Shown here: positions 60,880-64,000 of the stretch, piece by piece | Layout: every line of letters begins with the position of its first letter | Numbering within the stretch: the first letter of the stretch is position 1 | DNA from: Tetragonia tetragonoides | Taxonomy: Eukaryota; Streptophyta; Magnoliopsida; Caryophyllales; Aizoaceae | DNA length: 64,000 nt | Direction: 5' to 3' | Assembly: GCA_038025085.1 (NCBI GenBank) | Contig: CM076139.1 | Location: 47,410,807-47,474,806 of the forward strand | Position numbers and translations under genes: made by a program | Notes under the pieces: model-generated | Seen by the model: the letters and a program-made list of their open reading frames with translations, nothing else | Told to the model about the DNA's origin: nothing | The model's database searches: none

Positions 60880-61890
60880 TTAGTAGCAACTACTACTCTA
60901 TCGTTTTTGAGTTTTGACACTTAGGACGTGCTTGAACTGGGCGTAATGATTAAGGGGGAAATATATCAAACTATAGACTAAAACGGGAGGTGTGGGAGAT
61001 GATGGTCGGATGAGTATTAGATTTTGTGAAGAGGGGGTAATCATTACCCTTATTTTGGGGGATAAAAGTTACCCTAGGGTAATCATTTGCCATTTTTTCC
61101 CTTCATTTTCTTACCCCGGCCTCCACCAAGATGCACCACCCACCCCCACCTCCCATTTTCTATTTAAGCCTTTAATTTGCTCCCTTACCCTCTAATCATT
61201 ACCCCCAATCTAAGCATGGCCTTACTGTAAATGATGTGGAGTAACATATTGCAAATGAAATGAGGAGACACACCTATAATGGGGAGGATTGTGGGGCAAA
61301 TTGCGGATGAAGCTGTCATCGTTCGGATGCCAATAATGAAACAAAGTCTCAGCCCACATATGAATCCTTTTCTTGGTCTCTTCATCCTTGATGTAATAAT
61401 TGAAAATTTTGCCTTCTTCCATATGACATGTCGAGACTAACTGAACTTTTTCTTCATGACTTAGATGGAAGAATTGCGTTAACACATTCAACAATGTATT
61501 GCACAACTCTGTAGGGATTCCATGATTAACAAGCTGAAAAATCACGAATTCTTCACAAGCTTTTGCGATTACTTGTACGAGGACTTCATTGTTCTCTTTC
61601 ATATCGATGATTGGAATTGAAACTGAGTGAGAAATGTTTGTGAGATTTGGCCTTTTTTCATCAGGGAGGATGAATTCTGAGGTTATGGAAAGTGGTTCAG
61701 CATCATCTGCCCATTCAAAGTCCCTGTTCTTTACACTTGAATGCAATGGAATGCAACCGTAGGACACAAAATGGAACGGAACAAAACGAAACGGAACGGA
61801 ACGTGGTGAAACTGAATTTGCAGGATATGACAAAACTAAACTTGTAGAATGATACATATGTATACGGAATTTGGATAATGGAAGAGAATG

Positions 61891-62103
61891 TGTTACGAGA
61901 TCTGCGAGATTTCAGGCGTGACTTATGGAAAGTTCGGTTCCGCCTGAAATACGGCAAGTTATCATAGAGTTTGATATTGTTTAGGATTGTTTTCATATAC
62001 AAATTGTTTCCATATACTAAAGATATGTATAGATACTAGGGCTATGTATATATATTTGGTGATAATCAATACAAAGATAATCTTTTCTGCCTCAATCTTG
62101 TCA
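61891..62103 (+). repeat. 5' LTR of the right-edge Copia element
   Basis: 213 bp, TGTTACGAGATCTGCGAG ... CTCAATCTTGTCA. Confidence 0.92.
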
Positions 62104-62188
62104 TGGTATCAGAGCATGAAAGATCCTTAAACAAACCCTAAACAAAAAAAAAAAAAAAAAAAAACTTAAAAACCTTAAATCCTAAACA

Positions 62189-62389
62189 ATGGTCGTGGAA
62201 GATCCACCACCAAAAATTGACTCAAAATCCCCTTATTTCCTAGGTCCTCAAGATCGACCTGGTGATTTTATTACTGCGGCCAGATTTAATGGCGAAAATT
62301 ATGATGATTGGGCTGGTGAGATTGAGACGACCCTTCAAGCTCGAAGAAAGTTCAGATTTTTAGAGGAAGCTGATTGGAATGGGAAGTAA
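62189..62389 (+). pseudogene. Copia gag N-terminus, truncated
   Basis: MVVEDPPPKIDSKSPYFLGP, then GDFITAARFNGENYDDWAGE, the conserved N-terminal gag motif (LNGxNYxxW). After WNGK it meets a stop, and the sequence jumps into the pre-integrase region, so the rest of gag, the zinc knuckle and the protease are gone. Confidence 0.88.
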
Positions 62390-64000
62390 GCAAGATGGAC
62401 TCTACTACTTTAAGGGACCACAAACAATGCAGACAGTCACAGTGGACGCGGACGCTTCTTCTTTGGCTCTTTGGCATGCTAGGATGGGGCATCCTTCTGA
62501 AAAAGTAGTAAAATTGCTTCCCCCCGTTTGTAATTCTAAAGGTAGTTTGAATAAAGCTTGTGAAATGTGTTTTAGTGCTAAACATCCCAGAGACAAATTT
62601 CCTTTGAGTGAGAATAAAGCTAGTCGAATTTTTGAACTAATTCATATTGATTTGTGGGGCGGCTATCGTCATACATCTTCTTATGGTGCTAGATATTTTT
62701 TGACTATTGTGGATGATTTTTCTCGGGTTGTGTGAGTCTATTTGATGGATGATAAAACAGAGGTGTTTTCTAAATTTATGTCCTTTGTTGCTATGGTTGA
62801 GCGACAATTTTATCAAACAATAAAAATTGTTCGGAGTGATAATGGAACGGAGTTCCGGTGTTTGCTTGGTTATTTTACTGCTTGTGGTATCTTATTTCAA
62901 ACCTCATGCACTGGGACACCACAACAAAATGGGACAGTTGAAAGGAAACACAAACACATCCTAATTGGTTCCCGCGCCTTGCACTTCCAAGCCAATTTGC
63001 CTATTTACTTTTGGGGGGAGAGTGTTTTGACCGCTGCCCATTTAATCAATAGAACTCCTTCCATTGTCCTTGACAATCACACTCATTTTGAGAAATTGTT
63101 TGGTTATTCTCCATCTTATGATGCCATTCGAGTGTTTGGATCTTTATGTTTTGCCCACAACCAAAAGACAAAGGGGGATAAATTTGCGAGTCGTAGCCGT
63201 AAATGCATATTTGTTGGGTATCCTTTTGGTCAAAAGGGATGGAGGCTTTATGATCTTGATAAACATGAGTTTTTTGTGTCAAGAGACGTAAAATTCTTTG
63301 AAAAGATTTTTCCCTTTGTTGACACGCAAGCTAGCAATATTAGGCCAACAGATCACTTTGATATGGATGTGGATATTAATTTAGACTTTGCGGATTTTTT
63401 GGATGACTCCACTGTTGCCATTGTCCCTAATACCAGGGATACAACAGATGAGGGTCTAGATGTGCCTATTATCCCCAATGACCATAATTCCTCTGCCACT
63501 GTCAATACTGGGTCTGATCAAACCACAAGTCCGGCAAGCCCAACAGAAATAGAACAGCCTAGTGTTGTGAACGACTCTGTCCAAACTGGGTCTGGGTCTG
63601 ACCATACTGAAGAACAGGCAGACTTAAATAATCAGGGTTCCGAAGAAGTTTTGGGTCGTGGAAAGCGCACTAAAACCCCTTCAGTGCTCCTAAGGGATTT
63701 TGTTACTTACAGCGTTGTTAAAGAGAGTCCATCGAACACTGCTACTTCTCTTCCACAGCATACCTCAGGTACTCCTTTTCCTATAGCACATTATATTAAT
63801 TGTGAGAATTTCTCTATGCCCTATCGCAAGTTTCTTGCAGCTTTCACTACAGGAGAGGAACCTCGGTCTTTTAAGGAGGCCATGAAAGATGATGGGTGGA
63901 AGAAGGCTATGCAAGAGGAAATTAAAGCCTTGGAGGATAATGATACTTGGACTCTCGAATCACTTCCACCTGGCAAGCGTGCCCTAGGAAATCAATGGGT
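62379..64000 (+). pseudogene. Copia integrase and start of reverse transcriptase, one nonsense codon
   Basis: GSKQDGLYYFKG leads into the integrase finger (LWHARMGHPSEKV ... CEMC), then the D, D, E core: ELIHIDLWG, IVRSDNGTEF and PQQNGTVERKH. A TGA at 62733-62735 stands where Trp is expected in SRVV-VYLM. After it the frame is open to the window end, through the Pro/Ser/Thr-rich spacer and RGKRTKTPSVLLRDF, to the reverse transcriptase start (EAMKDDGWKKAMQEEIKALE). Reads off the edge at NQWV. Confidence 0.9.

Larger units (their letters stand above)
56765..61857 (-). pseudogene. 2-oxoglutarate/Fe(II)-dependent dioxygenase, interrupted by a Copia element
   Basis: Three exons on the minus strand: 61857-61274, then 60435-60207 continued at 58839-58741, then 57010-56765. 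Joints NPPHY(R)|EIVGAY and VADQLQ|VLSNDKYK keep phase. The N-terminal domain has SIPIIDM and VNHGIP; exon 2 contains YYPKCPNPELTLGLQAHAD, supplying the HxD iron ligands, and ends in NVADQLQ; exon 3 has the distal ligand in YHRAV and RIS for 2-oxoglutarate. By eye it is closest to the plant DOXC class that includes hyoscyamine 6-dioxygenase and DMR6-like enzymes. Exon 2 is split after LTVLLQ by a 1.36-kb Copia derivative with a 5-bp duplication, so the mRNA cannot encode the full enzyme unless the insertion is spliced out. The first 40 residues (PFRFVPFHFV) come from GAACGG-type repeat sequence and are not family-like, so the true start is uncertain. Another Copia LTR begins 33 bp upstream of 61857. 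Confidence 0.9.
61891..64000 (+). mobile_element. Copia element, 5' part (continues past the window)
   Basis: 5' LTR 61891-62103, primer-binding site TGGTATCAGAGC at 62104-62115, gag start at 62189, then integrase and the start of reverse transcriptase to the window end. The LTR matches that of the fragment at 42486-42699. A large internal deletion joins gag to integrase. The pentamer before the LTR is GAATG; its partner lies outside. Confidence 0.93.

Overview
This is a stretch of AT-rich plant nuclear DNA, almost certainly from a eudicot. The evidence is GT-AG introns, a cytosolic ribosomal protein gene with a telo-box, plant families of specialised-metabolism enzymes, and plant-type transposons (Tat-lineage Gypsy, Copia, L1-type LINE, Helitrons, Stowaway, Tourist, hAT and Mutator MITEs, tRNA-derived SINEs). 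No species can be named from the sequence alone.

Host genes are few and widely spaced. From left to right: the 5' part of a 40S ribosomal protein eS30 gene (minus, 1.7-2.0 kb); an apparently intact two-exon class II O-methyltransferase gene (plus, 5.4-7.2 kb); a nine-exon CYP88-like cytochrome P450 gene spread over 23 kb (plus, 13.5-36.7 kb); a captured exon of a microspherule/FHA-type protein gene (minus, 38.9-39.1 kb); a RING-H2 (ATL-type) ubiquitin ligase gene (plus, 41.5-42.1 kb); a single-exon sulfotransferase gene (minus, 54.6-55.6 kb); and a three-exon 2-oxoglutarate/Fe(II) dioxygenase gene (minus, 56.8-61.9 kb).

Most of the remainder is transposable elements, often nested. A 12.3 kb Tat-type Gypsy element sits in P450 intron 1. 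It carries a multi-exon antisense gene and two blocks of tandem repeats. P450 intron 2 holds two adjacent Tourist MITEs; one is split by two head-to-tail Helitrons, which in turn contain a third Helitron-like insert and a SINE. A 3.1 kb non-autonomous LTR retrotransposon encoding a protein with three 43-residue repeats lies at 9.3-12.5 kb. A dead LINE of about 5.2 kb is nested in a Helitron at 45-53 kb. A short Copia deletion derivative interrupts exon 2 of the dioxygenase gene, and another Copia element begins 33 bp upstream of that gene's putative start and runs off the right edge.

The O-methyltransferase, P450, sulfotransferase and dioxygenase are all tailoring-enzyme families, so the window looks like the remains of a loose specialised-metabolism neighbourhood. 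Only the O-methyltransferase appears undamaged. The P450 has a frameshift in exon 1 and lacks the I-helix acid/alcohol pair; the sulfotransferase has one frameshift; the dioxygenase is interrupted by a retroelement with a perfect target-site duplication. All frameshift calls assume that the assembly is correct at those bases.
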